64,000 nt of DNA from Clostridium sp. CAG:1000 (GCA_000436975.1 HG000345.1:1-64000), one strand, 5' to 3'. Shown: positions 25,618 through 31,999, counted from the first letter of the stretch. Notes: generated by a model from the sequence alone, not told the origin. Numbers and translations: made by a program.

Positions 25618-26147
25618 TCGACACCTGCTATTACATGTTTCCAATAAAGATTTATTCCTTCTTTTTCTTTTTGAGTTAGAATATTTTTCTGTTTTTCCTC
25701 TGCGACTATTCTTTTAATAAATTTTGGGTATCTTTCATTTATAGTTTCCAATGTTACAGTTCTTAAATCTTCAAATATTTCTGAAGGATTAAATCCTAAC
25801 TTGCCGCTCATCTTTTTGATGTACTTTAGATCTAAATCTCTTTCATAGCACTTATCTGCTTCTTCCATCGATTTAAACTTCTTGCCACAATTTGAACATA
25901 CATATAGTCCCTGAATGTTTGCTTCCTCTTTTTGAGTAAATGTTTTGAGCGGATAAATAAGAATGCTCAGTGTAGGTGTTTCCTTATCTCCAGAATTAAC
26001 ATAGTTATCAAACTCTTCTAAGACTTCGTTAAACTCGTAGTCTTTCAATTTGCTGGACCAATTCTCAATTACATCTTCAGTTATGGAGAAGTAAGGATAG
26101 AAACTTTTGATTATTTTTAATAACTTTTCAACTTGTGCTCTATTCAT
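25614..26147 (-). CDS. Helicase loader / G39P-like replication protein with a zinc-finger motif
   Basis: From ATG 26147 (GGTGAAG upstream) the product has 177 residues. Residues 1-65 (LLKIIKSFYPYFSITEDVIENWS, DYEFNEVLEEFDNYVNSGDKETPTLSILI) match the SPP1 G39P helicase-loader domain. A CSNC...C motif near residue 85 (YVCSNCGKKFKSMEEADKC) suggests a bound zinc. It follows the DnaD-type gene, the normal pairing of replisome organiser and loader that puts the host helicase on phage DNA. Confidence 0.78.
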   Translation of the reverse strand: MNRAQVEKLLKIIKSFYPYFSITEDVIENWSSKLKDYEFNEVLEEFDNYVNSGDKETPTLSILIYPLKTFTQKEEANIQGLYVCSNCGKKFKSMEEADKCYERDLDLKYIKKMSGKLGFNPSEIFEDLRTVTLETINERYPKFIKRIVAEEKQKNILTQKEKEGINLYWKHVIAGVE

Positions 26148-26895
26148 TTTCTTCACCCATCCTTGCTCTTGCTCTTGCAAATACTGCATCTAGTTTTCTT
26201 TCACTAGCAGACCTTTTACCCTTTTTCAAATCTTCTTCAATTTTTTCTAAAGTATCTAATCCGCAATCTTTCCAAGTACTAAGAATGCCTTTAATGTAAC
26301 TCAGTTTGTTGTGCCCTTGCTCAAATGCAATCTTATAGGCTTTTAAAATAATTGGTTCTGAATAAGTTTCTACTAAGTTGCTCACTTCTTCAAATTCATA
26401 AGGCGTTAAGCTTCTTCCATAGTTTTTTTCGACAAAATCTAAAATCGAATTTGGGAATGTTTCTTTCTCTTCCTCTTTCCCTGCAACCCTATCTCTATTA
26501 CTATCTTCATTAGTATTACTTTCTTTAGATATAATATTTTTTTTATTTTTATTAAGAGTATTATTATTAACAACTACAATTACATCTGATGTTGTTATTG
26601 TTTCGCTTTCATTTTCGCTTTTGATTTCGCTTTCCACTTCGGTTTTTTTATTTCTCCTAGGACGACCACCTTTAGAACCATTTACTACCTTACTTTTGTA
26701 CGAAATTATGGGCTTTGTGATATTTATCCACACATCTTCTTCGTAAGAATTAGGTTCTAAATTAGGTTTTTTATCTTTAAAATACCAATCGAATAATTTA
26801 CCTAAAAATTCATCTCTTTTTTCAACATTTTCAATCCTATCAATTAACCGAAACATTTCTATATAAATTGTAAATTGCTTAGGCTGTTTGTTCAT
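26140..26895 (-). CDS. DnaD-domain replisome organiser
   Basis: The 251-residue protein has an N-terminal helical domain (QFTIYIEMFRLIDRIENVEKR), a long low-complexity linker rich in Ser, Asn and Glu, and a C-terminal DnaD domain. That domain contains FVEKNYGRSLTPYEFEEVSNL and the signature YIKGILSTWKDCG (YxxxIxxxW). It would bind the phage origin and recruit the helicase loader encoded next. The linker region (26450-26640) is the most likely place for an origin of replication, but no iterons were identified. Confidence 0.85.
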   Translation of the reverse strand: MNKQPKQFTIYIEMFRLIDRIENVEKRDEFLGKLFDWYFKDKKPNLEPNSYEEDVWINITKPIISYKSKVVNGSKGGRPRRNKKTEVESEIKSENESETITTSDVIVVVNNNTLNKNKKNIISKESNTNEDSNRDRVAGKEEEKETFPNSILDFVEKNYGRSLTPYEFEEVSNLVETYSEPIILKAYKIAFEQGHNKLSYIKGILSTWKDCGLDTLEKIEEDLKKGKRSASERKLDAVFARARARMGEENE

Positions 26896-26896
26896 A

Positions 26897-27154
26897 TTAA
26901 CCTCTTAAATGAGCATTGCAGAAAGATTCACTATTCCCACCATTAATACAGCTCTCAACTGCTCTATCGCTCATAGCAACTAATATTTTTATTATTAAAA
27001 TAACTATTATTGCTCCTAATATTAAAAGAGTTATTAATGTATTCTTTTCATCTTTTTCTTCTTTGATTTGCTCATCTTTTAATAATGCTCTTTCTCTATT
27101 TCTTCTTAACTCTTCTGAACTTACTATAAATTCTGGTTCATCTATTTTTTTCAT
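26897..27154 (-). CDS. Small single-pass membrane protein (85 aa)
   Basis: Residues 38-62 (NTLITLLILGAIIVILIIKILVAM) form one membrane helix. The N-terminal half is charged and cytoplasmic by the positive-inside rule. Two Cys residues lie in the C-terminal tail. Ribosome site GAAAGGA. Early-operon membrane proteins of this kind can block superinfection, but no direct evidence exists here. Confidence 0.65.
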   Translation of the reverse strand: MKKIDEPEFIVSSEELRRNRERALLKDEQIKEEKDEKNTLITLLILGAIIVILIIKILVAMSDRAVESCINGGNSESFCNAHLRG

Positions 27155-27220
27155 GTTTAATTTTTCCTTTCAAATATATTTTTTTTGACATAGATTTAAC
27201 CCCTGTAATTGATTTATTCT

Positions 27221-27283
27221 TCACTTTTTGATATAATTATCAGTGAAGAACTTTTGCGTATGTTCTTCTTTTTTTATGTACAT
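27221..27283 (-). CDS. Possible 20-residue peptide
   Basis: GAAAGGAG stands 8 nt before ATG 27283 and a 20-codon frame MYIKKEEHTQKFFTDNYIKK follows. It lies between the HTH gene and the membrane protein gene. It overlaps an inverted repeat (27218-27226 with 27242-27250), so it may be a leader peptide for a hairpin rather than a functional protein. Confidence 0.35.
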   Translation of the reverse strand: MYIKKEEHTQKFFTDNYIKK

Positions 27284-27475
27284 TTAATCGCTCCTTTCTG
27301 GTTCTTTAATTAACATCTTTTTTTCAAAGTACCATTTAGGAACTTTTGCTTTTATAATTATCGTTCCTGGATATTCTCTTTTAAGTCTTGTATTTAATTC
27401 TTTAATTAATTTATAACTTGCTGATTTTCCCAACCCAGTTAACTTGATAATCTCTTTTGAATCATAAAATTCCAT
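27284..27475 (-). CDS. Excisionase/HTH-like DNA-binding protein, first gene of the early operon
   Basis: The 63-residue product (MEFYDSKEIIKLTGLGKSASYKLIKEL, ending KVPKWYFEKKMLI) is a winged-helix protein of the MerR/excisionase type that is common at the head of Firmicute phage early operons. It may direct excision or regulate early genes. AAAGGAG lies 9 nt upstream. The leader 13 nt before the ribosome site contains the 18-nt sequence complementary to the predicted small RNA at about 30,083-30,178. Confidence 0.7.
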   Translation of the reverse strand: MEFYDSKEIIKLTGLGKSASYKLIKELNTRLKREYPGTIIIKAKVPKWYFEKKMLIKEPERSD

Positions 27476-27501
27476 GTTCTCAACTCCTTTCTTTTTATTT
27501 C

Positions 27502-27519
27502 AGCGTGGATATTGATATT
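27502..27519 (-). promoter_or_regulatory. 18-nt target site for the predicted antisense RNA
   Basis: The plus strand reads AGCGTGGATATTGATATT here; the exact reverse complement lies at 30130-30147. The early mRNA (minus strand) is therefore perfectly complementary over 18 nt to the predicted small RNA. The site is 13 nt upstream of the ribosome binding site of the excisionase-like gene. Confidence 0.65.
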
Positions 27520-27540
27520 TTTCTTATTCTCCTTTACAAT
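27512..27540 (+). promoter_or_regulatory. Promoter of the plus-strand accessory gene
   Basis: TTGATA (27512-27517) and TACAAT (27535-27540) are 17 bp apart. They point to the ORF at 27562, whose ribosome site is AAAGGAGG. This gives the accessory gene its own promoter, opposite to the early operon in which it is embedded. Confidence 0.65.
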
Positions 27541-27561
27541 GTTTTTGAAAGGAGGTTTTTA

Positions 27562-27933
27562 ATGTCTGATACTATTTGGGTTGCTATCATAGCTGCTGCA
27601 TCTGCAATTATTCCTCAATCGATAAATGCTTATATAAACTATAAAAAAGATGTCAAACTAAAATCGCAAGATATTTATAACCAAAATCGTTTAGATGCAA
27701 TAAATGAGTTTCTTGACTCTACTGGAAGTATTTATTCAGAAGTTGGAATGTCTTTAAAAGAAAAATATAATTTTCAAAAATCTGCTCAAAAATTGTTATT
27801 ATATTTTCCAAATATTAGCACCGAAACTTTTAACGAAATATTTGCATCAACCAAAGAATGGAATCCGCAGAAAAGACTTGATACTTTACAGCCATTAATT
27901 AAACAACTATCCAAATCAATAAAAGAAAAATAA
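27562..27933 (+). CDS. Accessory (moron-like) protein with N-terminal membrane helix
   Basis: The 123-residue product starts MSDTIWVAIIAAASAIIPQ, one membrane segment, followed by a helical cytoplasmic domain of about 100 residues. It is the only plus-strand gene among the minus-strand early genes and has its own promoter and strong AGGAGG site. That layout is typical of lysogenic-conversion genes expressed in the prophage state. Superinfection exclusion or anti-phage defence is plausible; no motif proves it. Confidence 0.7.
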   Translation: MSDTIWVAIIAAASAIIPQSINAYINYKKDVKLKSQDIYNQNRLDAINEFLDSTGSIYSEVGMSLKEKYNFQKSAQKLLLYFPNISTETFNEIFASTKEWNPQKRLDTLQPLIKQLSKSIKEK

Positions 27934-28063
27934 TGTATGCTATGATTAAAGATATTGATAAAATTTTAATAGTTTCTCTATCATTATCTTTTTTTCTTTC
28001 ATTGAAAATAAATATTAAGTAATATATCGCAATTAATATACTCACTATAATTTTAAATGTCAT
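27899..28063 (-). CDS. Small two-helix membrane protein (54 aa)
   Basis: AAGGGGG precedes ATG 28063, 13 bp after the stop of the Cro-like gene. The product has two membrane helices (residues 4-20 and 33-54) around a charged loop (NERKKDNDRETIK). Its last 35 bp overlap the end of the plus-strand accessory gene in antisense. Function unknown; it is co-transcribed with the Cro-like gene. Confidence 0.55.
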   Translation of the reverse strand: MTFKIIVSILIAIYYLIFIFNERKKDNDRETIKILSISLIIAYIIFLLLIWIVV

Positions 28064-28076
28064 TTATTCCCCCTTA

Positions 28077-28319
28077 TTATCCTTCTTTTTCTTCACTTTG
28101 AGTGAAATAAAGTGGTAAAAAAAATTCATTAATATTGCATCCAATAACACTAGCAATTTCATTTAATTTATTTATTGAATAATTAAATGGATGATTCTTA
28201 ATATTTATATAAGTTCTTTCAGTTATATTAAGTTTGCCAGCAATGTCGCTATCTAACAAGCCATATCTTTTTTGGACTGATTTAATATTTCTTATCACTT
28301 GCTCTTCATTTGTTTCCAT
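28077..28319 (-). CDS. Cro-like HTH regulator (early side of the lysogeny switch)
   Basis: The 80-residue product is a helix-turn-helix protein of the Xre/Cro type (YGLLDSDIAGKLNITERTYINIKN, INKLNEIASVIGCNINEFF). It is divergent from the repressor and begins the rightmost early transcript. An operator-like sequence (28092-28106) is contained in its own last codons, encoding FTQSE. AGGAGG lies close upstream of the ATG. Confidence 0.8.
   Translation of the reverse strand: METNEEQVIRNIKSVQKRYGLLDSDIAGKLNITERTYINIKNHPFNYSINKLNEIASVIGCNINEFFLPLYFTQSEEKEG
28092..28106. promoter_or_regulatory. Operator-like palindrome inside the Cro-like gene
   Basis: TTCACTTTGAGTGAA here is the same 15-bp sequence, in opposite orientation, as the operator at 28348-28362. 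It lies within codons for Phe-Thr-Gln-Ser-Glu near the C-terminus of the Cro-like protein, about 250 bp from the switch. Confidence 0.65.
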
Positions 28320-28340
28320 TTATACCTCCTAACTAATTCA

Positions 28341-28369
28341 ATTGTAATTCACTCAAAGTGAATTGTCAA
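28341..28369 (-). promoter_or_regulatory. Early promoter (PR-like) with operator in its spacer
   Basis: TTGACA (28369-28364) and TACAAT (28346-28341) are 17 bp apart. The spacer is exactly the palindrome-bearing sequence with TTCACTTTGAGTGAA (28348-28362). A bound repressor would block polymerase directly. Confidence 0.85.
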
Positions 28370-28375
28370 GCATTT

Positions 28376-28390
28376 TTCACAAAAAGTGAA
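28376..28390. promoter_or_regulatory. Second repressor operator
   Basis: TTCACAAAAAGTGAA is a 15-bp palindrome centred 28 bp from the first operator (28348-28362). It lies between the two divergent promoters, just upstream of the repressor -35 box. Confidence 0.75.
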
Positions 28391-28397
28391 AAAAATA

Positions 28398-28426
28398 TTG
28401 TAAATTAGTGAAATTTATTGTATAAT
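28398..28426 (+). promoter_or_regulatory. Repressor-maintenance promoter (PRM-like)
   Basis: TTGTAA (28398-28403) and TATAAT (28421-28426) are 17 bp apart and lead to the repressor gene with AAGGAGGGG. A half-site AGTGAA (28407-28412) in the spacer may allow autoregulation. Confidence 0.75.
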
Positions 28427-28447
28427 TCTGTTGTAAGGAGGGGAAGT

Positions 28448-28804
28448 ATGAAGAATTATTTCGCTAAAAATATTAGTTATCTTATTGATAATAATATAAT
28501 AAGTGTTGAAACAATTTTGAAAATTACAAATCACAATAGTCCTGGACTAATATCTATGTGGAAATCTGGTGAGCGAAATATAATGACAAATGACTTAATT
28601 GCAATCGCAAATTTTTTAAATTACACAGTAGATGATTTAATAAATAAAGATTTAAGCAAAAAAGATTCAGAACTATCAAAAAGCGAATTAGATGTTCTAT
28701 TTGATAAACACAAGGATATATTAACTGATGATGATAAAGAAACTATTAAGTTCATTATAGAAAAAAGGAAACGAGAAATTGATAAGGAGTTGGATGGTGA
28801 ATAA
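28448..28804 (+). CDS. cI/ImmR-like phage repressor
   Basis: From ATG 28448 (AAGGAGGGG upstream) the product has 118 residues. An N-terminal HTH domain (VETILKITNHNSPGLISMWKSGERNIMTNDLIAIANFLNYTVDDLI) is followed by a short charged C-terminal region. There is no LexA-type peptidase domain, so induction is probably by cleavage through the ImmA-like peptidase encoded two genes downstream, as in ICEBs1 ImmR. The TTCAC/GTGAA palindromes beside its promoter are its likely operators. Confidence 0.85.
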   Translation: MKNYFAKNISYLIDNNIISVETILKITNHNSPGLISMWKSGERNIMTNDLIAIANFLNYTVDDLINKDLSKKDSELSKSELDVLFDKHKDILTDDDKETIKFIIEKRKREIDKELDGE

Positions 28805-29718
28805 TGGATTGTTTTAGCAAAAAAGATAAACTAATAACACTGATTCTCTGTATAATGCTCGGTTTTATAGGAATCCATCATTTCTATTGTGGAAATATCA
28901 AAAGAGGTTTTTTGTACTTATTTACTTTTGGTTTATTCGGTCTTGGATGGTTTGTAGATATAATCATTTTACTCATAATGAATTTAGGAAAACAAAATTC
29001 AAAAAAAATGACGACAGGTTTAAATTCTAATTATGTAACAAAAAATATTTCAGTTACATCAAGTTATACTGTAGCTAATAATCCATATGCCAATGCTGTT
29101 CCTTACGAAGCATATTCAACATCCTATTCAAGTAGAAAAACAAATAAAATTGTTAATGATTATATAGTGTTTGATACCGAAACCACAGGTTTAGAACCTG
29201 AAATTGATAAGATTATTGAATTATCCGCTATAAAATTTATAAATAATAAAGAAGTTGATAGATTTTCAATGCTAGTTAATCCAAATCAAGAAATAGATCC
29301 ATTTATAACATCATTAACTGGTATAAAACAGCTAGATTTAAATTCACAACCAACAATAAACTATGTTCTTCCAAAGTTTTTTGAATTTATTGAAGATTAT
29401 ACTTTAGTAGCGCATAATGCTCCATTTGATATAAAAATGCTAGCATGTGAATGTTATAGAAACAATATTAAACTATGTGATAACAAGATAATAGACACTG
29501 TTACACTAGCAAAAAGAATAATTCCAAGTGATAATGTAGAAAATTACAAATTAGAAACACTAAAAAATTATTTAGGGCTAGATAATATTTCTCACAGAGC
29601 TTTAGCAGATTGTGAAGTATGTTCTAAAATATATAAATTATATTTGTCAAAACAACAAAATAGAAAAATATTAATTATAGATGATAATACTGGAGAAGTA
29701 TTAGATGAATTAAAATAA
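28804..29718 (+). CDS. TM2-domain protein fused to a DEDDh 3'-5' exonuclease
   Basis: The 304-residue product has a TM2 domain (residues 8-65: ITLILCIMLGFIGIHHFYCG and LFGLGWFVDIIILLIMN), a Ser/Tyr-rich linker and a DnaQ-like exonuclease. The catalytic residues are visible: Asp124 and Glu126 (FDTETTG), Asp209 (NAPFD), His264 and Asp269 (HRALAD). It is a membrane-tethered nuclease co-transcribed with the repressor, so it is made in the lysogen. Degradation of incoming phage DNA is an attractive inference. Its ATG overlaps the repressor stop. Confidence 0.82.
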   Translation: MDCFSKKDKLITLILCIMLGFIGIHHFYCGNIKRGFLYLFTFGLFGLGWFVDIIILLIMNLGKQNSKKMTTGLNSNYVTKNISVTSSYTVANNPYANAVPYEAYSTSYSSRKTNKIVNDYIVFDTETTGLEPEIDKIIELSAIKFINNKEVDRFSMLVNPNQEIDPFITSLTGIKQLDLNSQPTINYVLPKFFEFIEDYTLVAHNAPFDIKMLACECYRNNIKLCDNKIIDTVTLAKRIIPSDNVENYKLETLKNYLGLDNISHRALADCEVCSKIYKLYLSKQQNRKILIIDDNTGEVLDELK

Positions 29719-29774
29719 TAAGTATGCTAGTATAGGTACTTAATATAAATATAAAGAATAAAGAGGTATTAAGT

Positions 29775-30083
29775 ATGGTCATAGAATTATTAAAAGGAAA
29801 CATGACTCAACAAGAGTTATTAAATTATTACAATGCTAACATCACTTATGTTAGTTTGAGTAAAGGTATAAATGGATTCGTTTTCAATCATAGAGGTATA
29901 TACAATATAATTATTAATTCTAACCTATCCTATTATAAAAAAAGAAAGTCAATATTGCATGAACTTGCTCATATTGAACTTTCACATTTGGACCAAGATA
30001 AAACAATGTTAGAATTTAATAGAAATGGTTATGAAGATGAAGCAGATAGATATATTAAATACATTAAAGATAATTTAAAATAA
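29775..30083 (+). CDS. immA: ImmA/IrrE-type metallopeptidase (repressor-cleaving)
   Basis: The 102-residue product has HELAH (His62, Glu63, His66) followed by an acidic YEDEADRY helix, as in ImmA. ImmA cleaves the ImmR-type repressor after a DNA-damage or quorum signal. It is shorter than typical ImmA (about 130 residues), and the N-terminal part is compact. AAGAGGTATTAAGT precedes the ATG. The repressor gene two positions upstream is the presumed substrate. Confidence 0.8.
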   Translation: MVIELLKGNMTQQELLNYYNANITYVSLSKGINGFVFNHRGIYNIIINSNLSYYKKRKSILHELAHIELSHLDQDKTMLEFNRNGYEDEADRYIKYIKDNLK

Positions 30084-30178
30084 AAAATAGCACCTGCGGC
30101 AACAGGTACTACAAATTAGAAAAACTTTGAATATCAATATCCACGCTAATAGAATTGAGTTTTTTAAATGTTTTTCTA
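30083..30178 (-). ncRNA. Predicted about 95-nt antisense small RNA opposite the immA-int gap
   Basis: On the minus strand a promoter (30185-30213) is followed by about 95 nt ending in a hairpin (30090-30097 with 30102-30109; 8 bp with one G-U) and a T tract at 30083-30088. The 5' end (GAAAAAC) can pair with GTTTTTC, presenting a loop that contains AGCGTGGATATTGATATT. That segment is perfectly complementary to the early mRNA leader at 27502-27519. The design is like antisense immunity RNAs (for example c4 of P1/P4 or sar of P22). Expression is not demonstrated. Confidence 0.6.
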
Positions 30179-30184
30179 TACACG

Positions 30185-30213
30185 ATTATACTAAATTAAA
30201 AAATTAAAATCAA
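30185..30213 (-). promoter_or_regulatory. Promoter of the predicted small RNA
   Basis: TTGATT (30213-30208) and TATAAT (30190-30185) are separated by 17 bp. The direction is minus, away from int. No ORF of sensible length follows before the terminator, so a non-coding product is expected. Confidence 0.7.
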
Positions 30214-30229
30214 GAAAGGAGAATGAAAA

Positions 30230-31351
30230 ATGAATAAAATATATGAAAAAACAAGATATGCAAACATATACAGACATAGTAAAAATGGAAACTATGTAAT
30301 AAGGCATGATAGCACTACTATATCTAAAATAAATAGTCAAAAAATATATGACATTAAAGTTGCTAAAGATTATAAAGCAAAACTGGAATTAAATATTAAA
30401 AAAATAGAACAATCAAATAATTCTTATCTTTTCAAAGATTTATGGAATGAATATATATATCACTGTAAGGAAATATCAAAACTGTCTTATAATACATTAA
30501 AAAAGAAAAATGTAATATATAATTGTTATTTAAAAGATTTAGAAAATTTTAGAATTGACAAAATGGTTAAAGAAAATATCATTGATTTTATGAATCAAGT
30601 TATTGCTTCTGATAAAACAAAAAACGAAATATTAAAATTATTAAAAGCATTTATTAATTGGTGTTATGAAGAAAAAGATCTGATTAACAAAAAGCCAACT
30701 TTAGGAATTAAAAGTTTTAAAGTCGCAAAAGTAGAAATGAAATATTGGACTATTGAAGAATTTAAAAGATTTATGAAATATATGGCAAATCAAAAAGGCG
30801 ACTTAGCATATCGCATAAGAATATTAGTATTAATTGAATTGCATTTAGGTGATAGAATTGGTGAAACAAGAGCATTAACATGGAGCTCTATAAATGAAGA
30901 ACATTCTACAATTAAAATATCTCATTCAATTAATTATGATAGTAAATCTAATGACTTCTTATCCAACACAAAGAATTATGGTTCAGATAGAATCGTTGAT
31001 GTTAGTAATTTGTTAATAGAGGAATTATTTAAATACAAGCGATATCTTATAGAGCAGCAAATTAATATTAACGATATAATATTTTATAATTATAACACAA
31101 ATAAGCCATACTCAGATTCAAGTTTAAGAAAACAATTTTATCGTTTCTCAAAAGAGGCAGGAGTTTCAAAAATAAGATTATATGATTTAAGACATACATA
31201 TGTCGCATTAATGATGAGCGAGGGTTGGGAATTATATCATATTTCAAGAAGAATCGGTCACACCAATTATTCCACAACAGTAAACAAGTATGGTCATTTA
31301 GAAAATAATATTAGAAAGGAGATAGCAAAAACTACCGATAAATATTTTTAA
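30230..31351 (+). CDS. int: Tyrosine-recombinase phage integrase
   Basis: The 373-residue protein has an N-terminal arm-binding domain, a SAM-like core-binding domain (about 60-170) and a catalytic domain. Visible catalytic elements are Arg in GDRIGETRAL, DLRHTYVALMM (Arg and His), GHTNYSTT (His) and the nucleophile Tyr in NKYGHL. It is the last phage gene before attR, the usual place. AAAGGAG precedes the ATG. It integrates and, with the excisionase-like protein, excises the prophage. Confidence 0.93.
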   Translation: MNKIYEKTRYANIYRHSKNGNYVIRHDSTTISKINSQKIYDIKVAKDYKAKLELNIKKIEQSNNSYLFKDLWNEYIYHCKEISKLSYNTLKKKNVIYNCYLKDLENFRIDKMVKENIIDFMNQVIASDKTKNEILKLLKAFINWCYEEKDLINKKPTLGIKSFKVAKVEMKYWTIEEFKRFMKYMANQKGDLAYRIRILVLIELHLGDRIGETRALTWSSINEEHSTIKISHSINYDSKSNDFLSNTKNYGSDRIVDVSNLLIEELFKYKRYLIEQQININDIIFYNYNTNKPYSDSSLRKQFYRFSKEAGVSKIRLYDLRHTYVALMMSEGWELYHISRRIGHTNYSTTVNKYGHLENNIRKEIAKTTDKYF

Positions 31352-31418
31352 TGGAAATTTCAGTGGTAAAAAAATAATAAATTAAGTAATAATAAGGGCA
31401 AAATGAGAAATGATGTTA

Positions 31419-31434
31419 CCCATCACCTGCTCCA
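31419..31434 (+). other. Probable attR (tRNA-Gly 3'-end-like sequence)
   Basis: CCCATCACCTGCTCCA matches the 3' end of a bacterial tRNA-Gly (usual CCCATCACCCGCTCCA) at 15 of 16 positions, including CCA. It stands about 70 bp after int, with no full tRNA around it. The intact tRNA-Gly and attL should lie left of the window. The alternative is that it is simply part of the structured RNA element that follows (31429-31500). Confidence 0.5.
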
Positions 31435-31500
31435 TTTGTAAAAATCGTCGGAACAACCGATGTTGAGATAAAGCTTAATTAGAAATAATTAAGTTTTTTT
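31429..31500 (+). ncRNA. Structured RNA/terminator element S1 (paralogous to 38221-38293)
   Basis: From GCTCCA onward this segment matches a second chromosomal element at 38221-38293 with identical spacing to AAAATCGTCG. Both then have a short hairpin (here 31446-31451 with 31457-31462) and a strong terminator (31474-31481 with 31486-31493 plus seven T), then GTG. It may be the untouched downstream part of the phage target gene. Confidence 0.5.
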
Positions 31501-31524
31501 GTGTCTAAGAAAGGTTGTGATGAT

Positions 31525-31806
31525 ATGTTAAATATTATTAAAGAAAAACTTGATTTAAGCCCTGATTTAAAGAAAAAGATTGATTGGGCTAAGAATTATA
31601 CTTCTACTTCAATAACTCTTGAGAAAGGTCATTTAATTAGATTAGAACCTAGTAATCTTGCTTATGTAGATCCACATAAAGTTAAAATCAATAATTATAC
31701 TTTCTTGTTCTTCAATGGTGTTAATACTTTCTATGTTAATAACCTAAATGACGGGCATAATCTATCAGAACTAGAAAAATTCTTTAAACTAGCTAAATGC
31801 TCTTAA
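31525..31806 (+). CDS. Small protein of unknown function (93 aa) at the mobile-element edge
   Basis: From ATG 31525 (AAAGG 10 nt upstream) the product is MLNIIKEKLDLSPDLKKKID..., a small soluble domain with strands around TSTSITLEKGHLIRLEPSN and NYTFLFFNGVNTFYVNNL. There is no membrane segment or known motif. It lies between the S1 RNA terminator and the recombinase promoter, and may be element cargo or a chromosomal gene next to the target site. Confidence 0.6.
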   Translation: MLNIIKEKLDLSPDLKKKIDWAKNYTSTSITLEKGHLIRLEPSNLAYVDPHKVKINNYTFLFFNGVNTFYVNNLNDGHNLSELEKFFKLAKCS

Positions 31807-31827
31807 TACTATTCCCTCAATAAGGAA

Positions 31828-31855
31828 TTGACAAATATTTAAAAAGTGATATTAT
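31828..31855 (+). promoter_or_regulatory. Promoter of the recombinase leader
   Basis: TTGACA (31828-31833) and TATTAT (31850-31855) are 16 bp apart and lead to the leader peptide and serine recombinase. Confidence 0.6.
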
Positions 31856-31899
31856 AAATAACCAATGAAAGAGGTAACTCTAGAAATGGAGGTACATCT

Positions 31900-31977
31900 A
31901 TGAAAATAAAACACAATATATCGAAATTTTATAATATTGAATTTAATGAGGAGTCAGTAGTATTTAGACTTTACTAG
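31900..31977 (+). CDS. Leader peptide of the recombinase attenuator (25 aa)
   Basis: GGAGG stands 7 nt before ATG 31900. The 25-residue peptide begins MKIKHNISKFYNIEF and ends VVFRLY at a TAG inside the loop of a terminator hairpin. Its stop position means that a translating ribosome covers the 5' arm of the terminator, the classic arrangement for transcription attenuation by ribosome position. Confidence 0.7.
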   Translation: MKIKHNISKFYNIEFNEESVVFRLY

Positions 31978-31999
31978 ATACTATTGTCTCCTCTTTTTT
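31948..31999 (+). terminator. Attenuator terminator before the serine recombinase
   Basis: GAGGAG and CAGTAGTA on the 5' arm pair with TACTATTG and CTCCTC on the 3' arm (31948-31993), followed by six T. The 5' arm is coding sequence of the leader peptide. Transcription of the recombinase and relaxase thus depends on translation of the leader. Confidence 0.8.

Larger units (their letters stand above)
1..31434. mobile_element. Integrated siphophage (prophage), left end outside window
   Basis: The segment has the standard order of a long-tailed phage: integrase and lysogeny genes at the right end, a minus-strand early/replication operon, a late activator, terminase, portal, capsid, tail tube, tape measure and tail-tip genes. 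No holin or endolysin is visible, so these should lie left of position 1. The right boundary is inferred from the integrase end (31351) and a tRNA-Gly-3'-like sequence at 31419-31434. Almost all reading frames look intact, so the phage may be functional; that is an inference. Confidence 0.93.

Noticed and set aside
26450..26640. Phage replication origin with iterons in the DnaD-gene linker
   Set aside because: The linker is low-complexity coding DNA and no clear repeated 10-20-bp iterons could be made out.
27502..30147. Invertible DNA segment bounded by the 18-bp inverted repeat
   Set aside because: The segment contains both arms of the lysogeny switch and no small invertase lies nearby; the promoter-terminator pair around one copy gives a better explanation.
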